Shown piece after piece: positions 1-8,066 of a stretch of 64,000 nt of DNA. The notes beneath the pieces are model-generated. The model was given only the letters and a program-made list of their open reading frames with translations, searched no databases and was not told the origin of the DNA. The DNA comes from Saccharothrix australiensis (GTDB taxonomy: Bacteria > Actinomycetota > Actinomycetes > Mycobacteriales > Pseudonocardiaceae), in the NCBI RefSeq assembly GCF_003634935.1, contig NZ_RBXO01000001.1:3869501-3933500 (forward strand), given 5' to 3'. Position 1 is the first letter of the stretch. Each line of letters starts with the position of its first letter. Position numbers and translations under genes: made by a program.

Positions 1-2698
1 CGGGGTTGTGGTGGCGTCGGAACAGGACGAGCGCGGCCCGGCAGTGCGCGCGGGCGGTGTCGTGGTCGCCCAGGCGCGCGGCGTGCCACCCGACCGAGTT
101 GAGCGCCCGCGCCTCCCACACCGGGTTGTCGAGGGTGCGGTGCAGCTCCAGGGTGTGCCGGGCGTGGTCGAGGGCCTTGCGGTCGTCGCCCCGCCGCTCC
201 CACGCGACCGCGAGCTCGTGGTGGATGGTGGCCCGCAGGCCGGTGTCGCGGTGGCGCTCGGCGAGGGCGAGCGCCCGGTGCAGGTGCGCGGTGGCCTCCT
301 CGTGCCCGCCCAGCCGGGAGTGCGCGCGGCCGAGGTTGCGGAGGGCGCGGATGCGGGTGGTCGGGTCCGGCAAGTGCTCGGCGGCCTCCAGCGCGGCCCG
401 CCACGCGGCGAGGTCGTCGCGGAGGTGCCCCCGCAGGCGGTAGAAGCCGGTCAGGTTCCAGGCGAGGTGCCAGGCGGTGTGGTGGCGGCGCCGGGCGACC
501 GCGGTCTGCTGGGCGGCGAGCAGGTGGGGGTGCTCGGCGTCCAGCCAGGCCAGGGCGGTGGGCTGGTCGGGCAGCGGGTGCGGGTGGACGCCGGGCGCGG
601 GCGGTCCCGGCGGGATCAGCGGCACGTGGGGGTCGAACAGCCGCTGGGCGGTGTGCGCGGTGTGCAGGTAGAAGTCGACCACGCGGGTCAGGGCCGCGTC
701 GCGGGTCGGTTCGGGCACGGTGTCGTGTGCGCGGGTGGCGGCGTAGGCGCGGACCAGGTCGTGCATGGCGTAGCGGTCGCCGGGTGTGCGTTCGAGCAGC
801 GAGGCGTCGGCCAGGGCGCGCAGCACGGCGCGGGTCTCCCGGCGCGACGCGCCGACGAGGTCGGCGGCGGCCGGCAGGCCGGTGTCCGGTCCGGGCGCGA
901 TGCCCAGCAGGGCGAACGCGGTGCGCTGCGGCTCGGTGAGCCGGCGCAGGGACCAGGACAGCACGGCGGGCAGGCTCGCCGTCGGGTCGCTGTCGTCCAG
1001 CGCGTCCACGCCGAAGGCGCGCAGCTCGGCGACGGTCTCCGCCAGCGGCAGGTGGGGTTCGGCGGCGGCGCGGGCCGCGATCACCGCCAGCGCCAGCGGG
1101 AACCCGCCGCACAGCCGGACCAGGTCGGCGGCGGCGGGCTCCTCGGCCGCCACGCGCGCCGCGCCCAGGGCCGCCGTCAGCAGGGCGCGGGACTCGGTGT
1201 CGGTGAGGACGTCGAGGGACAGCGGTCGGGCGCCGTGCCGGGCGACCAGCGCGGGCAGCCGGTTCCGGCTGGTGACCAGCACGGTGCACGAGGTGCCGCC
1301 GGGCAGCAGCGGCGCCACCTGGTCGACCGCGGCGGCGTTGTCCAGCACGACCAGCATCCGCCGCTCGGCGGTCAGGCTGCGGTACAGGGCGGCGCGGGCG
1401 TCCAGGTCGTGCGGCACGCGGTCGGGGGAGACGCCGAGGGCGTCGAGGAAGCCGCGCAGCGCCTCGCCCGGCGTCATCGGCTCGCCGGTGGGGCTGAAGC
1501 CGCGCAGGTCCACGAACAGCTGACCGTCGGAGAACCGCTCCCGGTGGCGGTTGGCCCAGGCCAGCGCGAGCCAGGTCTTGCCGATGCCGCCCGCACCGCC
1601 GATGGCCGAGATGACCACCGTCGCGCCGGTCGGCGGCGGGTGCCCGGCCGCTCGGGGCGGTGCGCCGGGAGCCGCCGCGCCGGGCGCGTCGTCGGCGTTC
1701 GTGCCGGGCGCGTGGTCCGGACCGTGGGTGCGGTGCCTGCCGTCGGGACTGCGGGTGCCGGCCGCGCCGCCCGGACCGCGGGTGTCGGGTGCGCCGGCGG
1801 GCTCGTGGGTGTCCGATCTCCCGGCGGGGCCATCGAGGGGCGCGGCCGGGACGATGCGGTCCAGCTCGGCCAACTCGGGGGCGCGGCCGGTGAACAGCGC
1901 GGGCGCGGCGGGCAGCTGGCGTGGCGCGACCGGCGACCGCGCGGTCACCGCCGCCGGGGCGACCAGGTCGGGGTCGGCGGTGAGGATGCGCTGGTAGAGC
2001 TGCTGGAGGTGCGTGCCGGGGTCGGTGCCCAGCTCGTCGACCAGCCGGGCGCGGAGCCGCCGGTAGTGCTCCAGCGCGTCGGCCTGGCGACCGCCGCGGC
2101 AGAGGGCCAGCATGAGCTGCGCGGCGATCCGCTCGTCCAGCGGGTGCCGCCGCGCGCGGTCGGCCAGACCGGGCAGCAGCGCGGCGTGCCGGCCGCGGCG
2201 CAGCGCCACGTCGGCGTGGTCCAGCTCGGCGGCCAGCCGTTCACCGTCCAGCGCGACGCGCAGGCCCTCCGCCCACGGGCTGTCCAGGCCGGCCAGCGGC
2301 TCGCCCCGCCACAGCTCCAGCGCCTGCTCCAGCAGCGCCACCGCCCGCTCGTCGTCCGCCGCGCGGGCCCGCGCCACCAGGTGGCGGGACCGGTGCAGGT
2401 CGACGCGCTGCTCGTCCAGGGTGAGCTGGTACCCGCCGGAGCGGCGGACCAGCCGCGCCTCGTCCGTCACCGACAGCACCGCGCGCAGGCGCGACAGGTA
2501 GCTGTACAGCGTGCTGCGCGCCCGGTGCGGGGGACGCCCGCCCCACAGGCGGTCGAGCAGCAGGTCGGCGGGCACGACCCGGTTGGCCTCGACCAGCAGC
2601 ACCGCGAGCACGCCGCGCTGCTTCGCGGGCCCGAGGTCGAGCGGCACGCCATCGACCTCGGCCTCGACACCGCCCCACAACCGGAACCACACCGCCAT
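1..2698 (-). CDS. SARP/AfsR-type transcriptional regulator (BTAD, NB-ARC, TPR), 3' end cut off
   Basis: About 899 codons are visible; the stop lies beyond the left edge. The N-terminus (from MAVWFRLWGGVEAEVDG) is an OmpR-like winged-helix SARP domain (about residues 1-95), followed by a bacterial transcriptional activator domain to about residue 240. A proline/alanine-rich linker leads to an NTPase module with a P-loop (GGAGGIGKT near residue 365), a Walker-B-like stretch (MLVVLDNAAAV) and a TSRNRL sensor motif. The C-terminal third is helical TPR-like repeats. This is the AfsR/SARP family of activators, which often control secondary metabolism. The ATG at 2698 is chosen because the winged-helix fold starts there. 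The partner pathway is not identified: the nearest biosynthetic locus is 10 kb away. The long plus-strand open frames over this gene are antisense shadows. Confidence 0.93.
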   Translation of the reverse strand, partial: MAVWFRLWGGVEAEVDGVPLDLGPAKQRGVLAVLLVEANRVVPADLLLDRLWGGRPPHRARSTLYSYLSRLRAVLSVTDEARLVRRSGGYQLTLDEQRVDLHRSRHLVARARAADDERAVALLEQALELWRGEPLAGLDSPWAEGLRVALDGERLAAELDHADVALRRGRHAALLPGLADRARRHPLDERIAAQLMLALCRGGRQADALEHYRRLRARLVDELGTDPGTHLQQLYQRILTADPDLVAPAAVTARSPVAPRQLPAAPALFTGRAPELAELDRIVPAAPLDGPAGRSDTHEPAGAPDTRGPGGAAGTRSPDGRHRTHGPDHAPGTNADDAPGAAAPGAPPRAAGHPPPTGATVVISAIGGAGGIGKTWLALAWANRHRERFSDGQLFVDLRGFSPTGEPMTPGEALRGFLDALGVSPDRVPHDLDARAALYRSLTAERRMLVVLDNAAAVDQVAPLLPGGTSCTVLVTSRNRLPALVARHGARPLSLDVLTDTESRALLTAALGAARVAAEEPAAADLVRLCGGFPLALAVIAARAAAEPHLPLAETVAELRAFGVDALDDSDPTASLPAVLSWSLRRLTEPQRTAFALLGIAPGPDTGLPAAADLVGASRRETRAVLRALADASLLERTPGDRYAMHDLVRAYAATRAHDTVPEPTRDAALTRVVDFYLHTAHTAQRLFDPHVPLIPPGPPAPGVHPHPLPDQPTALAWLDAEHPHLLAAQQTAVARRRHHTAWHLAWNLTGFYRLRGHLRDDLAAWRAALEAAEHLPDPTTRIRALRNLGRAHSRLGGHEEATAHLHRALALAERHRDTGLRATIHHELAVAWERRGDDRKALDHARHTLELHRTLDNPVWEARALNSVGWHAARLGDHDTARAHCRAALVLFRRHHNP

Positions 2699-2995
2699 CA
2701 CGACCCCCAGCACCACGCCTGTGTCCTGCACCGGGATACCAGGGCGGCCGGCGCGTCACAGGCAGACCGCGGGATTTGCCCGGAGGACGTCCGCCGGCGG
2801 CCGGAGGCCGGGGTTCACGGTGCGCGGGTTGCGCGGGTCGGTGGTCGGGCGTTCCGGGTCGCCGGGTCCGGGTGGCGGCGATCGAGGGGGCCGGCGGTCG
2901 GGCGTTCCGGGTCGGAGATCGTGGACGGGCGGAATCCGCAGGTCGCGGGGACGCGCATCCCGGACCGGTCGGGAACCAGCCGTCCGGCGGGTTCC

Positions 2996-3024
2996 TTGAC
3001 GGGACCACTGTTGATGATTATGGT
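2996..3024 (+). promoter_or_regulatory. Putative promoter of the LPMO gene
   Basis: TTGACG at 2996-3001 and TATGGT at 3019-3024 are separated by 17 bp and fit a housekeeping actinobacterial promoter about 125 bp upstream of the LPMO start. The -10 hexamer lies inside the DasR-like box at 3019-3034. The rest of the intergenic stretch 2699-2995 shows nothing clear apart from GC-rich short repeats. Confidence 0.5.
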
Positions 3025-3034
3025 CTAGACCACT
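3019..3034. promoter_or_regulatory. DasR-responsive element (dre-like operator)
   Basis: The perfect 12-bp palindrome TGGTCTAGACCA (3021-3032) followed by CT is identical to the core of the DasR (GntR family) box known from chitin and N-acetylglucosamine genes of Streptomyces. It overlaps the -10 of the putative LPMO promoter, so occupancy would block transcription. That DasR binds here is inference from the family consensus and from the chitin-active product downstream. Confidence 0.8.
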
Positions 3035-3148
3035 TTTCCGGGTGTGGCCGCCCGCTCACGCACGGTCACCACCGGCGTGATCCGGCCGCCGCGGAGTCGG
3101 ACCCTGCCCCGGAGGCCCCCTGCGGCCTCCTCCGAAGGAGCTGGACAA

Positions 3149-3895
3149 ATGAGTGTGAAACGCAAGCTCGCGGCGGTGCTCGCCGGCGTGGGCATCGCCC
3201 CGTTCATCGTCGTGGTGTCGGCCGGCACGGCCAGCGCGCACGGTTACATCACCTCGCCGCCCAGCCGGCAGGCGAACTGCGCCGCGGGCAAGGTGTCCAA
3301 CTGCGGCGACATCATCTACGAGCCGGCGAGCGTGGAGGGCCTCAAGGGGCAGCAGAACTGCCACGGCGGCGACGCCCGCTGGGCGCCCCTGAACGACGAC
3401 CGCAAGGCGTGGCCCGCCACGTCGGTCGGCGACTCGGTCTCGTTCAACTGGCTGATCACGGCCAACCACTCCACCAGCACGTGGCAGTACTTCGTCGGCG
3501 GCAGCAAGATCGCCGAGTTCAACGACCACGGCCGCCAGCCCGGCCGCACGGTCAAGCACGACGTCAGCCTCGGTGGCCGCACCGGCCGCATCAAGCTGTT
3601 GGCCGTCTGGAACATCGCCGACACCGCGATGGCGTTCTACAACTGCGTCGACCTCCAGGTCGGCCCCGGTGGCGGCCCCAACCCGACGACCACCACCACG
3701 CCGACGACCACCACCACGCCGCCCACCACGACGACCACGACCCCGCCGGTGACCGGTCCGTGGGCGGCGGGCGTCTCCTACCCGGCCGGTTCGCAGGTGA
3801 CCTACGGCGGCGCGTCCTACCGCTGCCTCCAGGCCCACACCTCGCTGACCGGCTGGGAGCCGCCGAACGTCGCTTCCCTCTGGCAGCGGCTGTAG
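3149..3895 (+). CDS. Secreted AA10 lytic polysaccharide monooxygenase with CBM5/12
   Basis: This 248-aa protein is a copper enzyme for oxidative cleavage of chitin (possibly cellulose). A Sec signal peptide (residues 1-30, ending ASA) leaves His31 as the mature N-terminus (HGYITSPPSRQANC), the first ligand of the copper histidine brace. A second His in WLITANHSTSTW is the likely partner ligand. The AA10 fold runs to about residue 180. It is followed by a threonine/proline linker (repeats of TTTTTP) and a C-terminal chitin-binding CBM5/12 module (GPWAAGVSYPAGSQVTYGG, ending LWQRL). The start is supported by GAAGGAG at 3134-3140, 8 nt upstream of the ATG. A DasR-type operator sits at the promoter, matching chitin-responsive control. 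A strong hairpin follows the stop. Confidence 0.95.
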   Translation: MSVKRKLAAVLAGVGIAPFIVVVSAGTASAHGYITSPPSRQANCAAGKVSNCGDIIYEPASVEGLKGQQNCHGGDARWAPLNDDRKAWPATSVGDSVSFNWLITANHSTSTWQYFVGGSKIAEFNDHGRQPGRTVKHDVSLGGRTGRIKLLAVWNIADTAMAFYNCVDLQVGPGGGPNPTTTTTPTTTTTPPTTTTTTPPVTGPWAAGVSYPAGSQVTYGGASYRCLQAHTSLTGWEPPNVASLWQRL

Positions 3896-3906
3896 GTCGG
3901 GACCGG

Positions 3907-3940
3907 GCGTGCGGCGCGGCTGCCTCGCCGTGCCGCACGC
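3907..3940. terminator. Bidirectional hairpin terminator
   Basis: 13-bp arms (3907-3919 and 3928-3940, one G-U) enclose an 8-nt loop between the convergent stops of the LPMO gene (3895) and the signal peptidase gene (3967). No long T run is seen, as is common in actinomycetes. Confidence 0.7.
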
Positions 3941-3966
3941 TCCGGGTGCACGGGGTCCCCGAGCCG

Positions 3967-5277
3967 CTAGCGGGCGTCGTAGTGGGCCTGGACCCGGTCC
4001 GCGGGCAGCGCTCGCGGGTAGATCGCGACCTCGTCCAACGTGCCCTTGTACGGCTTGTCCGCCGGCGCGCCCTCCGGACCGGCGAACGACACGCGCGAGG
4101 CCGGCACCACCAGGCCCGGTTTGCGCAGCGCCGTCGCCGGGCTCGCCTTGCCGTTGACGAACACCTGCGCGGTGCTCTGCGAGACCACGATCGCGACGTG
4201 CTGCCAGGAGGTGCCGTTCGTCAGGTACCCCGAGCCCAGGGTCAGCGGGTCGGTGGAGGCGTTCTGGAGCAGGCTGATCTCACCGCCGCGCAGCATGACC
4301 CGGTAGTGCGCCGCGCCGCCGTCGGACACGAACTGGAACAGCGTGCTCTCCGACGACGTGTAGTCGGCCCTGAGGAACGCCTCCCACGTGAACTGCGACG
4401 GCGCGGGCCGCGTGGTCGTGGTGGCGAACCCGAGCCCCGTGTTCGACGGGAACCCGGTCGCCTTGGCGTCCGGGGTGGAGGGCAGCGCGCCGGCCATCCC
4501 GTACTGCGGGGAGCCCCGGAACCCGGCGTCGTAGCCGTTGCCGGACGCGTCCCGCGCGGTCGGCCCGGCGGTCTCCTCCAGCCGGTAGTAGTACAGCGGG
4601 TCGTCGGCCAGGACGGCCGCCGGGTACCCGGACGGCGGCGCGGTCCGCCAGCTCGCGGTGGCGGCGGTGACGGCGGTGAACCCGGCCCCCGACGTGGTCA
4701 CCCCGAGCGCGACCAGCGCCAGCAGCGCCGTCCCCGCCGTCACGGCCTGCCGCCTCGTGCGCGGACCCGGTCCGAACGCGCCCGCCGCGATCAGCGCCAG
4801 CGCGCCCGCGGTGGCCGACAGCGGCAGCCACCGGCCCTCGCCGAGCCACGTCACGGGCAGCCCGGCCCACGGGACGCGCAGCCGCGCCAGGCCCAGCACG
4901 TCCTCCGGCGGCACCGGGGTCGCGTCGGGGTCGTGGTTCGCGTCGCCCTTCGTCACCAGCGTCCCGTCGCTGTTCACCGACAGCACCCGGTGCAGGAGCC
5001 TCCGGTCGCGCGGTCCCGGATCGGTGAACAGGACGACCTGCCCGGCGGCGACCGCGTCACCCGCGATCGGCGAGGCCGCCACCACGTCGCCGCGCTCGAC
5101 GCGGGGCGACATCGAGCCGGACACCACGGCGGTGCTGTGCCAGCCGATCGCCAGTGGCACGAGCGACCAGAGCGCCAGGCCGGCCACGACGCCGAGCACC
5201 GCGCGGCAGACCGCCCGCCCGGCCACGGCCGGCCAGGTCTCGGCGGACTCCCGCGCGGTGCCCTCGTGTCGGATCAG
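3967..5277 (-). CDS. SipW-like signal peptidase I fused to a LamG/concanavalin-like domain
   Basis: About 436 aa. A membrane segment (AVLGVVAGLALWSLVPLAIGW) precedes the S26 motif VVSGSMSP with nucleophile Ser in SGSM. Next comes DRRLLHRV, whose His replaces the Lys of ordinary bacterial signal peptidases, as in the SipW/ER type. Two further hydrophobic segments follow (LPLSATAGALALIAAGAF and AVTAGTALLALVALGV). The second, read on into AATASWRT, resembles the N-terminal signal of TasA-type substrates. The C-terminal 220 residues are a LamG-like fold (DPLYYYRLEETAGP, SQFTWEAFLRAD). It lies directly downstream of the TasA-like gene. The start is uncertain: a CTG at 5277 has GGGAGGG upstream, a CTG overlaps the previous stop at 5307, and a GTG lies at 5226. 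Confidence 0.85.
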   Translation of the reverse strand: MIRHEGTARESAETWPAVAGRAVCRAVLGVVAGLALWSLVPLAIGWHSTAVVSGSMSPRVERGDVVAASPIAGDAVAAGQVVLFTDPGPRDRRLLHRVLSVNSDGTLVTKGDANHDPDATPVPPEDVLGLARLRVPWAGLPVTWLGEGRWLPLSATAGALALIAAGAFGPGPRTRRQAVTAGTALLALVALGVTTSGAGFTAVTAATASWRTAPPSGYPAAVLADDPLYYYRLEETAGPTARDASGNGYDAGFRGSPQYGMAGALPSTPDAKATGFPSNTGLGFATTTTRPAPSQFTWEAFLRADYTSSESTLFQFVSDGGAAHYRVMLRGGEISLLQNASTDPLTLGSGYLTNGTSWQHVAIVVSQSTAQVFVNGKASPATALRKPGLVVPASRVSFAGPEGAPADKPYKGTLDEVAIYPRALPADRVQAHYDAR

Positions 5278-5303
5278 TCGGCCCTCCCCGGCCGGCCCGG
5301 AGA

Positions 5304-5882
5304 TCAGGCCGTGGTCTCGGCGGCCCAGGTGAAGGTGACGCCGGCGTTCTTGCCCATCAGCTCCGAGGTGTCGCCGGTCGGCGAGAAGTCGTAGGCGATG
5401 CGGAAGGTCTTGGTGACCGAGCCGGGCGACCGGTAGCCGAGCACGCCGTTCGCGTACGAGCCGATCGAGTCGAACTCGGCCAGCGTGCCGGTCCACTGCG
5501 CGCCCTGGTCCGGGGCGAACGACGCGCCGGTGCCGGTGCCGCGCTGGATGGTGAGGGTGATGTTCCGGGCCAGCGGGCCGTTCGGCTCGACCGGCGAGGT
5601 GGCGAACATCCGGATGTCCGACGGGTAGTCGCCGGTGTAGGTGACCACGACGTCCTTGCTGTCACCCGTGTCCGGCGCGAGATTGTCCACCGCGAACACG
5701 GCCTTGCCCTCGTGGTCGTTGGTCAGGTCGATGGTGCCGGTGCTCCACGTGTTCGACTGGGTCGACGTCTGCGCGGAGAACGCGGCTTGCGACGCGACCA
5801 GCACGAGCACCCCCGACAGCAGGATGCCCAGCGGCGCCGCCGCGTAACGGACGATGGCCTTTGCTCGCGTCGACTTGCTCAT
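5304..5882 (-). CDS. TasA/camelysin-like SipW-dependent exported protein
   Basis: 192 aa. The N-terminus MSKSTRAKAIVRYAAAPLG with a hydrophobic stretch (ILLSGVLVLVASQAAFSA) and the following FSAQTSTQSNTW is the SipW-dependent signal type. The mature part is beta-rich: NTWSTGTIDLTND, a central VVVTYTGDYPSDIRMF, and a terminal VTFTWAAETTA. This fits the CalY/TasA family of exported fibre-like proteins. Its gene lies immediately upstream of the dedicated SipW-like peptidase, strongly suggesting an enzyme-substrate pair. AAGGAAAG lies about 10 nt before the ATG. Whether it forms fibres or binds carbohydrate is not shown by the sequence. Confidence 0.82.
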   Translation of the reverse strand: MSKSTRAKAIVRYAAAPLGILLSGVLVLVASQAAFSAQTSTQSNTWSTGTIDLTNDHEGKAVFAVDNLAPDTGDSKDVVVTYTGDYPSDIRMFATSPVEPNGPLARNITLTIQRGTGTGASFAPDQGAQWTGTLAEFDSIGSYANGVLGYRSPGSVTKTFRIAYDFSPTGDTSELMGKNAGVTFTWAAETTA

Positions 5883-6665
5883 CACACTTCTTTCCTTCGA
5901 GGGCGGACGATTGGATGCTAAGTGGACGGACGGGCGAGAAAGCCCGTTCGTACCCCGGTTCACCGGTGATTCCGGACACCGTGAGCGGGCGCACACGTGG
6001 CTGGATTCCCTTGCAAGATCGGGATTTTCGATCACTGGAAGATCCACAGTGGACGAACTCGCGACCCGCGCCGCGCGGGCGGCGCACGCGCGGCGCGGGT
6101 CGCGACGTCGTCACCCGGTCACCGCCGCGAACCCGCGACCGGCGTCCCGCGACTCGCAACCCGCCTCCCGCGAACCCGCGTCCCACGACTCGGGACCCGT
6201 GACCCGCGACCGCGTCGGACCGCGCGGCGCGACAACTCCCGAGCGGCCGATTACAGGCGGTTGCGCCCGCGAAGGTCGCCCGACACGGACGGCGTCGTGC
6301 TCGGGCGCGCTTCCCCGTCGGCGCGTCGATGCGCCATCCGGAGGGGTGCGATCACCGGTCGGGACTGTTCGGTCGAGCGGGATTGACCGCAACGGGTGAA
6401 ATGGCGTCCGGCTGTTCTCCGGGCCATTCCCCGTGACGTGGGCGCGGGTCGGAAGAAATGCGGTCGCAGTTGCAACAAAAGGGGGATCGAACGCTCCGTT
6501 CCAGTTCCGAGTCCCTGCCGGATAACTTTCAGGCACGTTCCGTGTCCGGGCCGGCGGGCATTGCAACAGTCGTGCGACACGGGGCTTCAAAGGAGTGTAA
6601 AGGGCTTGTGAGCGGGCCTCTGCTGCGCCAGTCTTGCCCTCGTGTCACCAGTGGTACCGCTGGGC
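5883..6665. other. Long divergent intergenic region, no gene seen
   Basis: No convincing coding stretch. It should carry promoters for the TasA-like gene (leftward) and the secreted-protein gene (rightward). It contains an 18-bp perfect hairpin (6059-6105) and, at about 6115-6215, a run of degenerate CCCGCGAC-like short repeats. Confidence 0.6.
6059..6105. repeat. 18-bp perfect inverted repeat (hairpin)
   Basis: 6059-6076 is the exact reverse complement of 6088-6105, with an 11-nt loop. It lies between divergently transcribed genes, where a terminator is not expected. It could end an unannotated transcript or insulate the two promoters. Confidence 0.75.
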
Positions 6666-6689
6666 GACGGGCACATTAAGGTGCCCGTC
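6666..6689. promoter_or_regulatory. Inverted repeat just upstream of the secreted-paralogue gene
   Basis: GACGGGCAC and GTGCCCGTC (6666-6674 and 6681-6689) flank the AT-rich loop ATTAAG and end 29 nt before the ATG. It could be an operator or a 5'-leader stem. GGGGGA then lies about 7 nt before the start codon. Confidence 0.45.
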
Positions 6690-6718
6690 CGGCGGGTGAA
6701 GTAATACGGGGGAATTCC

Positions 6719-7246
6719 ATGCGGAAAATCATCTCCTCCGTGGTCGCGGTGATCGCCCTGGTGCTCGGCGCCGGACTGGTCTCGGCCGGTCCCGCGAGCG
6801 CGGCGGCGGACAACATCACCGCTTTCCACGGGTTCAGCAGCTTCAAGGGCATCAGAGTCGACTCCCAGGGCGTCGACATCGAGGGCACCATCGAGGGAAC
6901 GCTCAACACCTACAGCTATGAGGCCATCTACAAGGTCTACAACCTGCCCAGCTCCAGCAGCTGGAAGTTGTGGGTCGTCAAGTTCAAGCAGGACAGCAGC
7001 CAGAGCGTGCTGAAGCAGACCTATGAGAAGGTGACCCGGACCGAACTCAAGATCTTCCTGAAGTTCAAGATCAGCGCCAAGAACCTGCGCGGGGTCACCC
7101 ACCTGCGGATCGGTTTCGAGACGCTGCGGCTGGCGTTCAACGGCACCACGAAGGACTTCACGGTGCCCAACCCGGCGTCCGGCGGCGGCAAGGACCAGGA
7201 CAACAACGACATCCCGGTCGACTTCGAGCCGGTGCTGGTCGCCTGA
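6719..7246 (+). CDS. Secreted protein of unknown family (paralogue of the 7358 gene)
   Basis: 175 aa. A Sec signal peptide (MRKIISSVVAVIALVLGAGL, cleavage near SAGPASAAA) precedes a mature domain of about 145 residues with alternating hydrophobic beta-strand patterns. I do not recognise the family. The mature part aligns end to end with the next gene product. Shared features include GTL-T at the centre, a YE-I-Y-VYNLP motif answered by WEQLFDLYEVP, a conserved Trp, LR-GF-LRL, and K-FTV-N-A near the end. The protein is rich in Lys, Ser and Thr, whereas the partner is richer in Arg and Asp, which fits extracellular versus cytosolic forms. A 16-bp-stem hairpin separates the two genes, so their expression may be uncoupled. 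Confidence 0.85.
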   Translation: MRKIISSVVAVIALVLGAGLVSAGPASAAADNITAFHGFSSFKGIRVDSQGVDIEGTIEGTLNTYSYEAIYKVYNLPSSSSWKLWVVKFKQDSSQSVLKQTYEKVTRTELKIFLKFKISAKNLRGVTHLRIGFETLRLAFNGTTKDFTVPNPASGGGKDQDNNDIPVDFEPVLVA

Positions 7247-7262
7247 GGGGCGCCACCACCTC

Positions 7263-7301
7263 CCGGTCCGCGGCCCGGCGCCCCGCCGGGCCGCGGACCG
7301 G
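7263..7301 (+). terminator. Hairpin between the two paralogous genes
   Basis: A perfect 16-bp stem (7263-7278 with 7286-7301) and 7-nt loop lie 17 nt after the first gene's stop and 56 nt before the second start. It is an intrinsic-terminator-like or attenuating structure. Confidence 0.7.
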
Positions 7302-7357
7302 CCGCACGCGAGAACCACGCGCACTCCAGGACCCTACGGACTTCAGGCAGGTCAGCC

Positions 7358-7867
7358 ATGAGCACTCCCACCGCCGCCGGAGACGAGACCGGGCAGACGG
7401 GGCAGTTCGAGGAGACCGACCCCGCGGCCGACGGCGCGCTCGTCGGCGACGTCAAGGTGCGCACCGGTGTCACCATCCTCCTCCCGTTGGAGGTGCAGAA
7501 CATCGATGTGACGGTGACGTTGTCCGGCACGCTGACGACCCACGACTGGGAGCAGTTGTTCGACCTCTACGAGGTGCCCCACGACGCGCACGTCCGCGCC
7601 TGGCTCACCCGTTACCGGGAGCACCCCGACAAGGACCTCCTCGACCGGAACTTCGACCGGTTCCAGCTCGCGCGGTTCCCCTTCGAGTTCACGGTGACCG
7701 TGCGGGCGGCGGGCCGGCCGTTGAAACTGCGGCTCGGTTTCAACGCCCTGCGCCTCGACCCGCCCGCCGGCGATCCCAAGGGGTTCACCGTCACCAATGC
7801 CGCGAATGTCGTCGCGTACACCGAGGAGGGGAAGGTCTACGAGGACATCGTGGTCGAACCCGCGTAA
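7358..7867 (+). CDS. Cytoplasmic paralogue of the 6719 secreted protein, unknown function
   Basis: 169 aa, no signal peptide and no membrane segment. After an acidic N-terminus of about 30 residues, the domain aligns with the mature region of the preceding gene: DVTVTLSGTLTTHDWEQLF against DIEGTIEGTLNTYSYEAIY, LKLRLGFNALRL against THLRIGFETLRL, and KGFTVTNAANV against KDFTVPNPASG. The family is not recognised. The exported/non-exported pairing and adjacency suggest two compartmental forms of one binding or structural module. The start is the ATG with a weak AGG about 7 nt upstream. It is followed by a 16-bp tandem array and a terminator. Confidence 0.85.
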   Translation: MSTPTAAGDETGQTGQFEETDPAADGALVGDVKVRTGVTILLPLEVQNIDVTVTLSGTLTTHDWEQLFDLYEVPHDAHVRAWLTRYREHPDKDLLDRNFDRFQLARFPFEFTVTVRAAGRPLKLRLGFNALRLDPPAGDPKGFTVTNAANVVAYTEEGKVYEDIVVEPA

Positions 7868-7888
7868 CCGGATTCGGGCATCGGCGTC

Positions 7889-7984
7889 GTGCCGGAAACG
7901 AGTCGTGTCGGGAACGCGTCGTGCCGGAAACGAGTCGAGCCGATAACGCGTCGAGCCGGAAACGAGTCGAGCCGGAAATGAGGC
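7889..7984. repeat. Tandem array, six 16-bp units
   Basis: Six contiguous 16-mers of consensus GWGCCGGAAACGMGTC (7889, 7905, 7921, 7937, 7953, 7969), each differing at one to four positions, sit just after the 7867 stop. There is no spacer between units and no coding potential. Confidence 0.9.
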
Positions 7985-7999
7985 CGGTCCGTCGGAAAC

Positions 8000-8030
8000 G
8001 GGGCGCGCCGGGAACGGCCCGGCGCGCCCC
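8000..8030. terminator. Hairpin between convergent genes
   Basis: A 13-bp perfect stem (8000-8012 with 8018-8030) and 5-nt loop lie between the stops at 7867 and 8067. Confidence 0.7.
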
Positions 8031-8066
8031 GCCGGATTCACCGACCGGCTTCCGCGCGACCAGGCG

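Noticed and set aside
8..3028. Very long plus-strand open frame (about 1000 codons)
   Set aside because: It is antisense to the SARP regulator, whose reverse-strand protein has clear domains. The plus product is low-complexity Gly/Arg/Val sequence, a known artefact of high-GC DNA.
7889..7984. Possible CRISPR array
   Set aside because: Units are contiguous 16-mers without spacers, and no cas gene is present. The same applies to 32999-33110.
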